DNA of 64,000 nucleotides from Micromussa lordhowensis (GCA_964020085.1 OZ026606.1:3211423-3275422); one strand, 5' to 3'. Shown: positions 22,160 to 34,818, counted from the first letter of the stretch. Notes: generated by a model not told the origin, from the sequence alone. A program made the numbers and translations.

Positions 22160-25100
22160 ATAATCAATAATTCAACTGAGTCAAGCTTGGTGTTTTTTCA
22201 GTTATCTGATCTCCTTGCAGGTAGCGACCGGCTATATGTAGTGGATGTTAATAAAAAGTATGTAGTATAGTTTTACGAGCATGGTGTTTTAATTGTTTCA
22301 AACACCCTCCGACCCCTGGACAATTAAGCGGCATTAATGACACTTACCGACCAACCTGTTCAGGGTGGGCATTTGAATAAGGAGGGAGGGGTCTGCTGGG
22401 GCGGATTACAGAGTTGGATGCCACCTTTTCATAAGTTTTAGCGCTATTCTCTCTTTATCTCTTTGAGGTTTCACTTTATCTTAAAATACCCTCATAGGTG
22501 TATATTGAAAGGCCATATGTTAATTAAGTTTTCAGAATCTTTGGTTGATTTGTAAGAGTTGCACGAAAGAGAAGAAAGGTGGGGATTGCTGGATTTGAAG
22601 TAAACAAGGAAACATGAATATTTAATGACGATTAAAAAGGATCATGTTTTTGCTAATTATTATTAGCAGGATGCCAGTTGGGTTTGAAAACTACAATTTT
22701 TGTGCTTCTGCATTTGAAGAAATTTCACCGTCGAGGTATTTGTGCAAAGTAGTAGTTTGGCTAAGTTGTCTTTTATAATTATAGTGGGCTGTTTTTTCGA
22801 CGTTAAATTCTGTTCAATTCCACCAGAAATTGTCCAACTTACAAAACAACTCTTGGACGTTACTAAGACCAATATACAACTCCTATTTTCACGAATATTG
22901 CCAAACCATTGCAGCGATGAATAACTGCATGGTGGTTTTGAACCCACTTCATCTGTATGATAATTCGCAAGGCTTTTCGTTCTCCTTCAGTTCCAATTCA
23001 TCAATGCAGGTGTTCTCAGAGGGACGGGGGTGAAAATGCAGTGTCATAGGTTTTAGTGCAATCGTGACAAATGACTTCAGCAGGTGGAAAACTGTCGACT
23101 CTTCCTGTTAGGTGACGCAATGCAGCTGATCCTGGGTAAAAAGCCAGTTAAAGTAGAAAGCAGTTGAAAAAAAAAAGAGATTTACAAAGATGGATGCCTA
23201 ATTCTAGCTGAAAAAGCGGAAGCTTTTGGAAACGGTCCAACTTAATATCTGGATCTGTAGATGTTTTGTCTAATATCGTGTGTTAAGCAGCGCAAATTCC
23301 GGTTTTATCTCCTTTTTCTCTGTGCATGATAGAGATATTTACTTTTCAAAAACTGTCCAATATTACTACAAGTAGAAAACACCTTATTTTAATTGGATGC
23401 AATACACTTCACGTCGTAATCGCCTATCAACCTTTGTTACAAAAAGGAGAAAAGTTGAACTTAAACTTGTGTCTCGAACAGTAACGGTGAGTACAAACGT
23501 ACCTTTCTTTTAAAAGCGAGTGCACCAACTGAATATTTCCTGAGGGCTCAGTTGTGTTGCAGAGAACGAGATGATGCCTCGACCCAACTCTCCTTGGTCA
23601 CTAGTCTGCTAAGCTTCTCCGGCATCGTTAGAAGCTTTTGTGCTAGCTGTAATTAAACAACAATGTATCGAGTGCTGAAACTTTTCTTTATGACAACCAC
23701 TTTGAGGTTTTTAGACTGAGAAAAGTTGCATTGTTTTCCCCTTACACATCGATCTTGCATAGAACTAAGTAATCTCGGATGACTGACTTGATTACGACCA
23801 TTTGCAAAACTCTTACTCAAACGAAAGACCACCACACCTGCTTCTATCTGAATCGTTTTCGAATGTGTATTCATGAAGTCTAAATTTAGAAGTTTGGTGA
23901 TTTCCTTGTTTTAAAACTCGAATTGATCAGAGGAAATAAGGAAGTTACTTACGTACGACGCGAGAATGGAATTGAATTTTTTACGATTCTAATTGTCTTT
24001 TTGTGGGTGTCGTATTATTAGCAGCTTGGGTGATGCTATGACTGAAAACACATATTGTTGTATATTGCTTTCTAAGCTCATTCACAATTATTTTGTTAGG
24101 ATTACTTCATTAAGTTCGGCGCAAAACGTTTCTTGAGTTTCTCCCGCAGTTTTCTAAAAGAACCAGCACTAGCAGATTCAATGTGAGAAGAGGGAAACTG
24201 TGTTTGTTGACGGTAGAGTCACGATATTGGTATCTATTCGAATCGCTTCAGGCGATAAGTTCAAAAGGTGCAAAGTTAACAACTAAGGCGATATTAGTGG
24301 ATCAGTGGCACAAAGCTTTTGTAGTGACTTCCTGTATCAACAAAGTTTAGGTTTGCATTTTCAGAAACCTTGTTGGCCAGCCATTGTAGCACATACGCCT
24401 CCTGAAGTTTTAAAAGGTAAATGAGTCATCAAAGATTTATTTAACGGGGTAGGATTCTCGCTGAGTCATTTTCTCGCCTTGTATATACCATGAAATATTC
24501 ATTGGAAACTCTAATTGGATTTTTTAAGCTTGGTTAGCTACATCCGACCATTCTTCGTGTCATAAATATCCTATCATCATGATGTGAGCAGAAAAATGAA
24601 CTGAACTTATAAATACATTAGTTAACAGTTATATTAGAAACCCACAGTTCTGTACGTGTCAGCTGGTTTTCTCGCACGACATCACGAACTGTCAAAGGGT
24701 AAGTCTTGACAAGAGAATTGTAAACTAAACCCTAAACCTATTTCCTCGAATTCATTCTTTTTTTAGGGACCAATTCAGTTTTAAAACATACTGTTTACGA
24801 GATTTTCAGTGTGTTACCGTAATTCAATCATTTCTACTGAATACCTTGATGCTTCCTCGCTGTGATGAAAAGTTTAGTCTAAATAGTAAACATGCGTTTA
24901 TTCGTAACCCTGTTAACTGCTGAAAATAATAACAATATTTAATGTGCCTATCGAGTTGTGCATCATAAGATTAAAATTATCCAGTATTTTCATTTGCCTA
25001 CGTCCATTTTTTTCTTGTCTACGCGGCTATAAATATTTCAATAAGATCAAGTTCCTCGATCTAATTTTTCCTGTTTTGTAATTTCCATTTTTAGAGCGCC

Positions 25101-25219
25101 ATATTATTGTTGTAAATGATGTAATGACTAAAATAATATTTTTAAGAATAAAGGTCATAGTTCAAATAGCAATGATAATCAAGGAATTATATTAATATAA
25201 TTTTTTTTAATCGATGCAG
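22160..25219. other. Intergenic DNA upstream of paralogue 3
   Basis: No coding exon recognised. A conceivable 5' noncoding exon ends near 24417 (..GTTTTAAAAG followed by GTAAATGAG). A long T-tract and GATGCAG lie just before 25220 as an acceptor-like site. Confidence 0.35.
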
Positions 25220-26224
25220 ATGAGTATGTCGACCTCAACAGGTAAACCAGTCAAACAACCCACGTTCACGGAAGCTTTAGCCGAACCGGGCCCGGATTGG
25301 CCAGTTGCGAGGAAAATCTGGGGATTGGCATGGGAGCTACATTGGATTGGCTTCGGTACTTTATTTGGCTTGCTAGCGATTCACTCATTAATTGCTATAG
25401 CACTGGTGACGAAAAGAAAAGGTTTTGGTCGCAAGCCTTTGTTTATTGCTATCAACTCGCTCTTGTTTACCCTTGGTGCCACCAGAGCCGTGTATCTGTT
25501 GCTGGATCCGTACGAGTCAAGAGAAAATGGCGTGGAAGATCCAAAATGGCTGACGCTACTCCTCTTCGGAATCGCGTACCCGTGTTTGACGTCAGCGTTT
25601 TGTTTGATTCACCTGGCTTTCCTTGAGGTCACAAAACTTAAACTTGGACCAAGCAAGCTGCAAAGTCTGAAATTCTTATCTGGCGTCATTATACTCCACT
25701 TCATCATCGTCTTCACTGCAGAGACATCATCGTCCATCAAACCAGAACTGCACGCACTTTTGATCGTGTGCCAGTCGTTCTTCATTCTCTGGGGGCTGCT
25801 GCTTTCTGGAAGCTTCATCTACAGCGGATGCAAGGTGATAAACCGCGTGGAAAACGTCCAGAAGCAACTCAGTTGTATCGAGAGAAGGGCACACCTGTGG
25901 AACAAACAGCAAAGAAACAGCACCACCAAAGTGGCTAAGATCACACTAGGAACCAGTTTCTTGGGCGTCGCTGTTTGTGGCTTGCAGTTTTACTCCATGT
26001 TAGGAGTATACAGCATGTACAGCAAAGTCGTTCATCCTTCCCCATGGCCGTGGCTGGCTTTTCAGTCGAGTTTTCGTCTGGTTGAGATTAGCATGGCGTG
26101 CACCATCGCTTACAGTGTAATGCAACCTGAAGGGGCTAGAAAACGAAAAGCCAGAAGCGTGGTCGATGGAATACGCATGTCGTCTAGAACGAAACCGATA
26201 GAGAAAAACGCTAACATTGCATAA
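25220..26224 (+). CDS. PRRT3/PRRT4-like seven-transmembrane protein, paralogue 3
   Basis: Single-exon frame of about 334 residues. An in-frame ATG lies 6 bases upstream at 25214, but T8AATCGATGCAG there looks like a splice acceptor, which would place the first translated ATG at 25220 (MSMSTST..) or 25226. Domain order matches paralogue 2: AEPGPDWPVARKIWGLAWEL, about seven membrane segments, LLDPYES after segment 2, a basic loop (VENVQKQLSCIERRAHLWNK), HPSPWPWLAFQSSFRLVEIS, and a basic tail. Several blocks are almost identical in DNA to paralogue 2, including synonymous sites (20180-20600 with 25421-25838, and about 20797-20850 with 26032-26085), while the stretches between are clearly diverged. 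Function is unknown beyond family membership. Confidence 0.82.
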   Translation: MSMSTSTGKPVKQPTFTEALAEPGPDWPVARKIWGLAWELHWIGFGTLFGLLAIHSLIAIALVTKRKGFGRKPLFIAINSLLFTLGATRAVYLLLDPYESRENGVEDPKWLTLLLFGIAYPCLTSAFCLIHLAFLEVTKLKLGPSKLQSLKFLSGVIILHFIIVFTAETSSSIKPELHALLIVCQSFFILWGLLLSGSFIYSGCKVINRVENVQKQLSCIERRAHLWNKQQRNSTTKVAKITLGTSFLGVAVCGLQFYSMLGVYSMYSKVVHPSPWPWLAFQSSFRLVEISMACTIAYSVMQPEGARKRKARSVVDGIRMSSRTKPIEKNANIA

Positions 26225-26282
26225 ATGAACTGAAATTGAACTGATGTTCTTCCGTTTGTAAAGTGGGACTGAACATCAGGTA

Positions 26283-26739
26283 TACATTACTTGCAAAAAA
26301 ATTCGGACGATTTTGTTTCGGACGTTTAGTTTTCGGACACTTTTTATCTTAATTCGGACAAATTTCGGATCGTAAAGATTTCCAACACTCTGCTGAAACA
26401 TAGATTAAGTAAATTTACGCGTAAAAAACACGAATTACTGAGACTAAAACAACAGTTGTGAAAATAATACTTGAACTGCCCCCTCAAGGTTTTAAGATAC
26501 GCCCGTCGACGAGAAATTGGCGTCAGTCGTATCATGCAGTTACGTATCTCAAGCAGTGTCTCGACTAGAGTTCGCTCCATAAAGCCCGGGATAAAGAGAA
26601 CTAAGAGCTTTGGAGCAACTTTAAAGTTAAATACTGCACTGTAAATACTTTGGACGCTTAAAAAGTTCGGATAGCCGTTTTTCTTGGACACTTTTTCGTC
26701 CGAAGTTAAAGTCGTCCGAAATGTTTTAAAAGTAATGTA
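26283..26739. mobile_element. MITE-like inverted-repeat element rich in TTCGGAC
   Basis: TACATTACTT at the left is inverted at the right (AAAGTAATGTA). Just inside both ends are several TTCGGACGA / TCGTCCGAA and TCGGACACTTTTT motifs in opposite orientation. About 457 bp. The minus-strand frame at 26344-26742 runs along the inverted repeat and shows no known domain. Confidence 0.65.
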
Positions 26740-27058
26740 CATTTTTAAACGCGGGAGCTTAGCAATTTAGAAATATGAGTCAGAAAAAAAGGCCTGGAAT
26801 TTAAAGCGTGGTTGTTTTGGACAGTGAAGCCTTATAAACTGTGTAGAAATATGTTAGATGGGGCCTTTGGCTTCTACAGCTCATTGACAATCCTGGCCTA
26901 TAGCTAAACGAACAATATGAGCTGAATTTATCCTTAAGTTTAATACAGTATATCACAGTAGCAAGCCGAAGTCAGATGATAACAGACGCTGAATTTGAAA
27001 GACGTTATGATGTGAAGAATAATTGCACGTTTTACAAGTCACTTCAGTTTACATCAAA

Positions 27059-27492
27059 GGCAGCCCAAGCTCTCTTTATGAACCACACAAGGTACACAAT
27101 ATGGCGTCGAATTATAAGGGTTTGTATTGGATCTTCTACAAGATATCCACGAAGGTAGTTAAAAGTGAAAATATTCAATAAAAATGGCTTACCTTCTTCC
27201 ATGCGTGTGTTGTTTGCTCCTGGTGTCGTTATTTTACCGATTTAACTTAATTTAAGCGATTTTTTTGAATCCTGGTTTTCTCTCAAAAAAATCGCTTAAA
27301 TCAAGTTAAATCGGTAAAATAACGACACCAGGAGCAAACAACACACGCATGGAAGAAGCTAAGCCATTTTTATTGAATATTTTCACTTTTAACTACCTTC
27401 GTGGATATCTTGTAGAAAATGCCATACCGACCCTTATAATTCGACGCCATATTGTGTACCTTGTGTGGTTCATAAAGAGAGCTTGGGCTGCC
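27059..27492. repeat. Long foldback (about 200-bp arms)
   Basis: Arms beginning GGCAGCCCAAGCTCTCTTTA and ending TAAAGAGAGCTTGGGCTGCC pair over about 200 bp with few mismatches, around a spacer near 27260-27290. The centre pairs ATCGCTTAAATCAAGTTAAA with TTTAACTTAATTTAAGCGAT. The two 60-codon frames at 26976-27158 and 27349-27531 lie largely on the arms and are not genes. Confidence 0.85.
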
Positions 27493-28372
27493 TGTGTTCA
27501 CATTCAGGAAAATCAGCCTCACTTTAATTAAGTGCGCTGAAAGAGTAGTTTCGCTTAAATCGAATTTAAGTACTGTTAAAATTAATTTGAATACCCATAG
27601 TTTTCAATATATCCTTGGGAGTATTGCACCCTGTTTCGCGGGAAAAGAAGCCTAAAAATAGACCGGTCTGTTAAAATGCCGTGACATAAGCTTAGTATGG
27701 GATTTGTAAGCTCTCCTGGTAATGGGCTCCTGATTCTGTCTATTTTAAACCGGCAAACGAGATAGCGATCGAGTACGTCATATTCGTGTACTAAAGTAGC
27801 AAAGTGCATAAACATGGTTCTTATAAAAAGATTATTTTCAGCATACAAGAATTCTAAAACGCCCTTAATCATTTCGATCTACAACAGCACCGAAAAAGCG
27901 AAAAAACTAGTATTCGCATAATACGTACCAAGAGAAAAGCCTTGACTGCGGAAGTGTTTGGCAGTATGACGTTTTCTGATGTAATTGAAGTGAGTTATGC
28001 AGGTCGCACCTCGGTGTTTTGTCAGTATCTCAACCTGGCCAAACAATTACTGAATTATTTGTCGGAACCCATTTATACTTGATATGTCCTATGAGAGTAC
28101 TGTATCTTTCCCGCTGCAGTATTCCATCGGATTCCTCGGTCAATTTCTTTTTTTTTTCCTTTAGATCGTTGTGTAACTTTTACCGAGTAGTCGAAGTTTT
28201 GGTACTCATCGTTAACTGTTGCAAGAGAAGAGTCGCATCCCGGTAGTCGCACGATTGGGTTGTGACCAAAAATACCCAAAAAATCTACTTGACTGTGGAG
28301 TTTTCGACATTGCACTTACGATCTTAGGCCAGTAGCGCGTGTGTGACAAGTGTGAGGGTAGCCAGCGGGCAT

Positions 28373-29999
28373 ATGGTATTTCGAGGACTGGACTGGACTG
28401 AACTGGACTAGTAAAAGGTGGACTGGACTAGTACAACGCGGACTGGTAAAACGAGAAATGGTAAAACGCGGACTGGTAAAAAGCTGTTGAAATTGTTGAC
28501 CATTTCTCAGAAAACAATAGCGTATTTAAGGTGACAACTCCTGGAGTGGCACCTTGCGTGGCGTAAAAAGTATGTACTTAGTAGGTGTAAGTATGCATGT
28601 ATATATGTCTGGATTTATGAAAACAGTGTTAATGACATCTTGATACAATTCTGTCCTACCTAGAGCTAGCTTTCCACAAGGCTTATCGTAGCTCAAATAA
28701 AAGGGGATAACCTCTCCTGTATGCCTTTTGAGGCCAGGAAGACTAATTTCACCGTCTATTCGTTGAATCAGGAATTGTTCAATTTAATTAAGAGTGCTTT
28801 TAACATGAAATTGGAGTCTAAAATCAACAGGAACGTACACTATGTCAAGACCGCGGCGGAGAGCTTATCTATAACTTTCTAAAGGCCTGCATCGTCCTAA
28901 ATAGACTGAACAAGAGCTTCCTACATCGAGAATCGATTGAACTTCCACCAAAATAAGCCATAGTTAGCAGTAAGCGAACACTCAACATGTTGTCGTTACG
29001 TCAATTATCGCCCGGAAGCCACGCAAATAAATTTCTTCCGCGCTAGCGAATCACAGACAGTTCTGATAGTTAGCTAAGCCGAGAACGCCTAGAATTGAGA
29101 AAACAAGGAAATTCTACTCACGATCAGCGCTTGAACTCATGTTCTTCACTCTGCTCGTGGCCATATGCTTTGCTCGCAAATAGCAATGTCCCGGATGAAC
29201 TTTAACTACATCAAAGTTCAGAGCAAATAACGCCAACAGCAGCTAGAAGTGTCTAGTCCATTGCACGTCTAAGCCCTAAATTGATGTGGCTAAAGCTTTT
29301 TGCTGTCTAAAGCAAGCACAACATTATCGCCACAGTGCTAAAGGCCCACGTATAGTACGGAGCTAAATGACGTCCCGTTTTCAGTGGGCCCTTCATGTAC
29401 GATAATGGACGACGCTTGCTAGCAAATCGTTAGACTTGCACCTTCATTGGACTTAATGATGTCCTCCGGCAGACTTCCTTTAGACAGCAGTTATAGAACG
29501 CTGGTCGGTTGGCTCCCTCTCAGAGTCACTGCGCGAACTGAAATTCAGAGGAGTGAAACCTGGGCTATACTTAACACCGACTGACAAGGGGAGGGAGGAG
29601 TGCGGTGGGTACCGATGAATAATGAAAAAAACTAGATGAATAAACGAAACATGCAGTAAGAAGTCCTCTACACTTTACACTAGGTAAGATTTACAAGCTG
29701 CTGCCATAAGGAAAGCAAAAGGCTAAATAAATAAATAGATTAAAAAGAAAAATCACTAAACACCGCTAGATGTCATTAACACTGTTTTCATAAATCCAGA
29801 CATATATAAAAATAGAGACATGTATGTGATATATGCTTATATAAGAATACAGATAATCGTTGAAATTAAGACAATTATTGTCGTACCAGTCCGCGTTTTA
29901 CCAGTCCTCGTTTTACCAGTCCGCGTTTTACTAGTCCTCGTTTTACCAGTCCGCGTTTTACTAGTCCAGTCCAGTCCAGTCCAGTCCCCGAAATACCAT
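28373..29999. mobile_element. 1.6-kb inverted-repeat element with terminal tandem arrays
   Basis: The left end ATGGTATTTCGAGGACTGGA is inverted at the right end (TCCCCGAAATACCAT). Both termini carry tandem GGACT units and GCGGACTGGTAAAAC-type units in opposite orientation. Inner arms pair TATGTCTGGATTTATGAAAA (about 28605) with its complement near 29795. Flanking direct repeats AGCCAGCGGGCAT (28360-28372) and AGCCAGCGCGCAT (30000-30012) differ at one base. The 1.1-kb interior (28660-29760) has no long frame, so any transposase is absent or lost. Confidence 0.65.
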
Positions 30000-30012
30000 A
30001 GCCAGCGCGCAT

Positions 30013-31864
30013 GCAATTGACTGCAACACGTTGGAAAAGTCCTGGGCCTAGCTCCGACGGATGTATTATTATTATTATTTTTACTTTTTACCGAAAATAC
30101 CAGTCATCTATATAGTTTACAAATTTCCGTGTGTCCATATCATCAGGTTTTAAGCGTGGGTTTTAAAGATAAGGAAAATACTGTGGAAATTACCGAAATA
30201 TGAGCCGGAGGCGAGTGCTTCCACAGTAGAGCTGTCTTGAGACTCATGCGCTTTAACAAACTTTCACGATTGTTTCTTTATAAACTCGGAAAAACAGGCG
30301 TGATTTAAGAAAATTACCAATCGAAAGCATCTTTTGTGTTTCTTTGTGCCCAGTGATTTTATTCCTTATTTCTTTTCAGTCAACAATAGTCTTTGTTTCC
30401 GTGACAAACAAAAGTATTATTATAGGCTTTCCTGTTAAAATTTAAGACACCTCCAATTTCGCATCTTGTTGATCCGATTTGCCCGCTTCCTTGCTAAAGA
30501 ATATTTGGCTTTGGTTAAACTGGAAGTGACGGGATTGATGGACAGTTTCGTTTAGGAGCTTTATCTTATATTCTGTGTGTCGTGAATGTGTAAAGGGCCT
30601 GTACTAAAAATTTGCATATAAATAAAACTGAGTCATAGGCGGAACACAGATGATCACAGACGTTCCCAGGATCGTTGAGATAGAGGGAAAAGGCTAACAG
30701 ATATAACGTAAAATGATCTATATTCCGTATCCGCGGATATTAAAATGCATTTCAAACTTGACCTGAAATCGCTGATAACGTGTTGCTGTGCCACTTGGAA
30801 AGATAAGCTCGCCTTAAAATGGCTTCCCACTCAGTTTTGACTTTTGATCACGTTTGATACACTAATCGATTTTCGATGTTCACGAAGAAGTCAAAGTGCA
30901 TGTGTTATCATACGAGAAACTTGGTTTAGCTCTTAATGTAAATTATATTATCGTGTTCAGTATATCGAGCCTGGACTGTCTCTGACGCGAACTATCCGAA
31001 TGTACACTTCACATCAACACTAAATGGTAATAAATAATGCATATTCAAATCTTGTTGTTTTAATACTTCCATCTACGTATTTGCGAGATCACAATCACAC
31101 TTGACAAGAAAAGAACGAAACTAGTACACTTTCTAATCAATCTAGGACGCTTCCTACCTTGTGTGGCGAAAATCTATTAGTCTCGTTACAAACAATTTAT
31201 TTTTTACATCAACGCAATAATTATATTCCCTCCGGAGGCGCTCGAACAATTAAACCGCGGCGCGGTCACGCTTCTAAAATATCGACGAAAATGTCTACTG
31301 TCGAAGGCACTTTAAAGAAGTGTTTTTAACATCATTTTACTTGACACAAATAAGCGAAATACGCAGGTGTTTACTTAGTGTAATGGGGAGCCTTTGTCTT
31401 GTGAAATCGACATTGTCTATTTCACGTGTTTTCAACGCCGCTCAAAGTTGATCAACTTGATGATAGTGTTATAATTTAATGTACCGAGAGTACACACACT
31501 TTTCCTATTGCAAAGTCAAATTCTTTAGTCTCGTTCGACTGGTAAAAATCTGTATTTACAAAGCTATCGAAAAGGGCGAAAAAAATCACAAACTCTTCGC
31601 ATTTTTAATTTTTATGAGCCAAATATCTCAAATTACAGATTTTAATACCCCGCCAAGTCGTCTTTGTATTAAAACACCGGTTCAACGCATGCTCCCAATC
31701 TTCAAACAGCATTTATGACTAGATTAAAAACTTAAGTTTAACTCATTACGCTTCGTGAACAAGCTGCAATACTTGTGTCAGATCAATTGACTTGAAATAC
31801 CTCGATTTCCGTGTTTGAGGAGAAGAGAAAAGTGCTGAGCAGTGTTGTAATTATTAGTTCAAGT
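30013..31864. other. Intergenic DNA
   Basis: No gene, RNA or convincing repeat recognised; short (ATT)n near 30063. Confidence 0.4.
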
Positions 31865-32359
31865 TCATTCAATCTTCGCAGCCGTTTCTTCCCCATCTTG
31901 TTCGGAAAGCGATGATGTCCTTTTGTTCCCGCTCTTTCCTTTGCTCTCTGCATCTCCATCTTTGCTCGAGTCGGAGCTGCCGCTTCGCGTTTTCTTAACT
32001 TTCCTCTTGGCTCGCCGGTGCTCTGCCGTGTCGAAATGCTTCTTATAGCTGAGCGCTCCCGCATCGGCTGCTCTTTCCAAGTGAACGGAAGCAAAATCCT
32101 TCTTCTTTGGATCACCAAAGTGTTTTTCAGAGCTCTCTTTTCGACCAGTTTGAGAGACTTCCCACGGCGGCAAGCGACTGACCTTTCTTCCAAGGTTTTT
32201 CTCATACATGCTCGTCCAAACCGTCGCTTGATCGTCCCTGAAGTCAGAATATTTGCGTGCATAGGTTTTACCGTAATCATGGACGGCTTCAGCTTCCCAA
32301 CTTGCCATAGGAATCGCGGAACCTTCCTCATCAAACTGCATGCCTGGGCAATCGGCCAT
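31865..32359 (-). CDS. Hypothetical basic protein, 164 residues
   Basis: I do not recognise a family. The frame starts at ATG 32359 on the minus strand (AAAGAA before ATGG, a fair context) and ends at 31865. The N-terminal third is acidic and mixed (MADCPGMQFDEEGSAIPMAS). The middle has aromatic and basic segments (GKTYARKYSDFRDDQA, WTSMYEKNLGRKVSRLPPWE). The last 60 residues are low-complexity Lys/Arg/Ser/Glu (RRAKRKVKKTRSGSSDSSKD), as in nuclear or nucleic-acid-associated proteins. It has no signal peptide or membrane segment. It stands alone between repeat-rich stretches. An overlapping minus-strand frame at 31783-32334 and a plus-strand frame at 32018-32542 are less protein-like. It could be a terminal exon of a longer gene. 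Confidence 0.5.
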   Translation of the reverse strand: MADCPGMQFDEEGSAIPMASWEAEAVHDYGKTYARKYSDFRDDQATVWTSMYEKNLGRKVSRLPPWEVSQTGRKESSEKHFGDPKKKDFASVHLERAADAGALSYKKHFDTAEHRRAKRKVKKTRSGSSDSSKDGDAESKGKSGNKRTSSLSEQDGEETAAKIE

Positions 32360-32371
32360 TTCTTTGCTCAA

Positions 32372-34721
32372 TTTCCAGAGATGATGCGTTTAAAATCAGC
32401 TACTGCTTTTAGAACAAATGATCCTCTGCGTACCTTATTAAAAATTCAGTTCGCATATTATATTGGCCTAGCACATTTGCGTGACTTCAAAGGCTCCCCC
32501 GCGTGTGTTGTGTATCATGTTCAGTTAGATAACCTAATATAAAAATAACCTTTAGATAACCTTTTAGTTGTAGCAACACAAAAATATCTATATATTGGTT
32601 ATTTATTGAAGTTATTGTGAATTGACACAAGCATCGATCGGAGTGAATTGACATCCACTTAGGCTCAACGAAATACAATTCACGATAAACAAGCTTTGCC
32701 CTCGCCTAAGCGTGACTAACGAAAAACATGAGGCTGCCATGGTGTTAATTGATGTAAACTGCCATGTTTGAATGATTAGGTCAAATGACTTGTCTTGCAT
32801 AAATTACGTCGTTAAAATTTGTAGTTACGAATAAAACAAGGAATTATAATTCTTTATGCTTTGGAATTGTTTAAAGCCTTGCTCAGAAGTACGGTACTAT
32901 GAAGGGTCTGTCGTTATGATTTCAATACCCGATAATTATGGCGTACGTATGAGTTGGCCCTGGCACGTGGATGAGTTCAAAGTGCGCTTTACTTAAAAGG
33001 TCTTACAAGAGCAGCTCTTGATTTGTGTTTGTAACGATATTCAACTGTTGATATATAATATTGTATTCCGGCTGCAAAATGCAAAACAGCCATTGTTTTG
33101 TAACATTTTCCTTTCAGCATGCAGCGCTTTGACAAGTCTGGTCAAGTCCGAGCTTCACGTAGGCGGCAGGATGGGCCTAATTTACCGTCACTCAATGTTC
33201 ATAGCTAGGGCTGTGCCCCAAGATGAACATTGGTCCCGCTGCCACTAATCCGCACAGTCAAGACCAGTGCAATAAGTAGTCTTGTGACCGGTCGACAGAG
33301 AAGGTACCCGGGTTAGCTTGGGTAATAAGAGATTTATTTCACAGGTTATAAAATAACCGTGACAAAAAATTGTAGGAACTTTAATTACCCGGTCCAATAC
33401 GTACCATATTGTATGGTGCACGAATAAAAATGAGCGCCTGGGGGGAAACAGGGATACACCCTTTCTGACACGCACTGCTGACAATTGACACTGATCATGA
33501 TAATTTCCAGTGCATTACCGGGCAGGCTAAGTGTAGATCGCGATCAGTCACGGGCGCTCAGTATAAGCTCCAGTGAAATTTTAAATAAATGATGTCTTTT
33601 TCAATCTGCGGACATATTGCTTTTTCTTCCTCCGGAACGGGGAAAGAGGTTACAAGTGATTGACTAGATTCCCTTCTAAGGAGGGTAGAAAAAGTTAGTT
33701 CCTTCAAGCGATAGGACTGAAATTAAGCACAGCCGACAATGACAGCCCATTGGAATGAACTTCATGTTACAATGATAACGATGACGATGACGCTGACGAT
33801 GAGAAAAAGCTTAACACGATTAATGTCAGTCCAGTCCGTGAACCTTTCCTGTGTCATATGGAGGTTGAACCCAGGCGGAAGAAGAGTAAGTCTGAGGTAG
33901 CTTACATGCGCATGCTCAAAACGCCGCCATTTCTCTCTCAAATTGGAGGGGGGGGGGGGCATGCATATCTGGTAGAATGTTTGGAAGCGCGGACGCTTTG
34001 TGTCCATCTCTATTAATGACAAGCAGGAACTTTTAAAAAGCTGACAAAACTTGACCTAGCCTTTCACTGCTAAAGGTTAACAGCTAAAACAGTAACTTGT
34101 AAACCGCTATAACTCCCTATCTGGAGATAACGTAATTCATGGTGAGAAAAATAGTTATTCAGTTGTAATTACCGACGGCTTTAGTCTGTTTTCGTTGGGC
34201 GCAACGGTAAAAACGGCGAGCGGAAAAAAGAAGCTCCTCTATTTTTCGCGTGCCGTTTTTCGCGCTGCGCCTCAACTAACTAAACACGTAGAAGAGATTA
34301 TACTTACTTACTCGTTAGAGTTAAAAACACTCTTTCAAATTAATGACAAACATTTCACTTGCGAATTGCGCGATCTACAGTGTCGAATGTGACTGCATGT
34401 GAAGTCAGTGTTTACGGTTAGTCGTGTGTGGATAGGGTTTCATTCCGGCGTTCCTGGTCATTAAAAATAGATTTGGGCGTTCTTGCTCGCATGGTTGGTC
34501 GTACTTGAACACGTTGAATTCGTCATTTGAACGAGCAATTTAAATCGTAGCGCGTGCATCCATACCACACGCTTATTGGACTTTTCGGCTCGCTTTGAGC
34601 ATGCGCATGCAAGTTATTCTGGGCTAACCTTCGGGCTCACCAGGACCAGAGAAAGCGAAGGATCTGGGGTCGAGAATGGGATCGAGAATCTCTTCTCCCA
34701 AATAAACTTATAAAGGGGGCA

Positions 34722-34753
<32 letters not shown>

Positions 34754-34818
34754 TGGAGTATTACAAGATAATTTGGTTTTATCAACTGCTTCAATTATCA
34801 TTATAATATATTAATCAA
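32372..34818. other. Intergenic DNA
   Basis: No coding exon recognised. A run of 14 G at about 33946-33959 stands out. Short frames here lack family resemblance. Confidence 0.4.
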
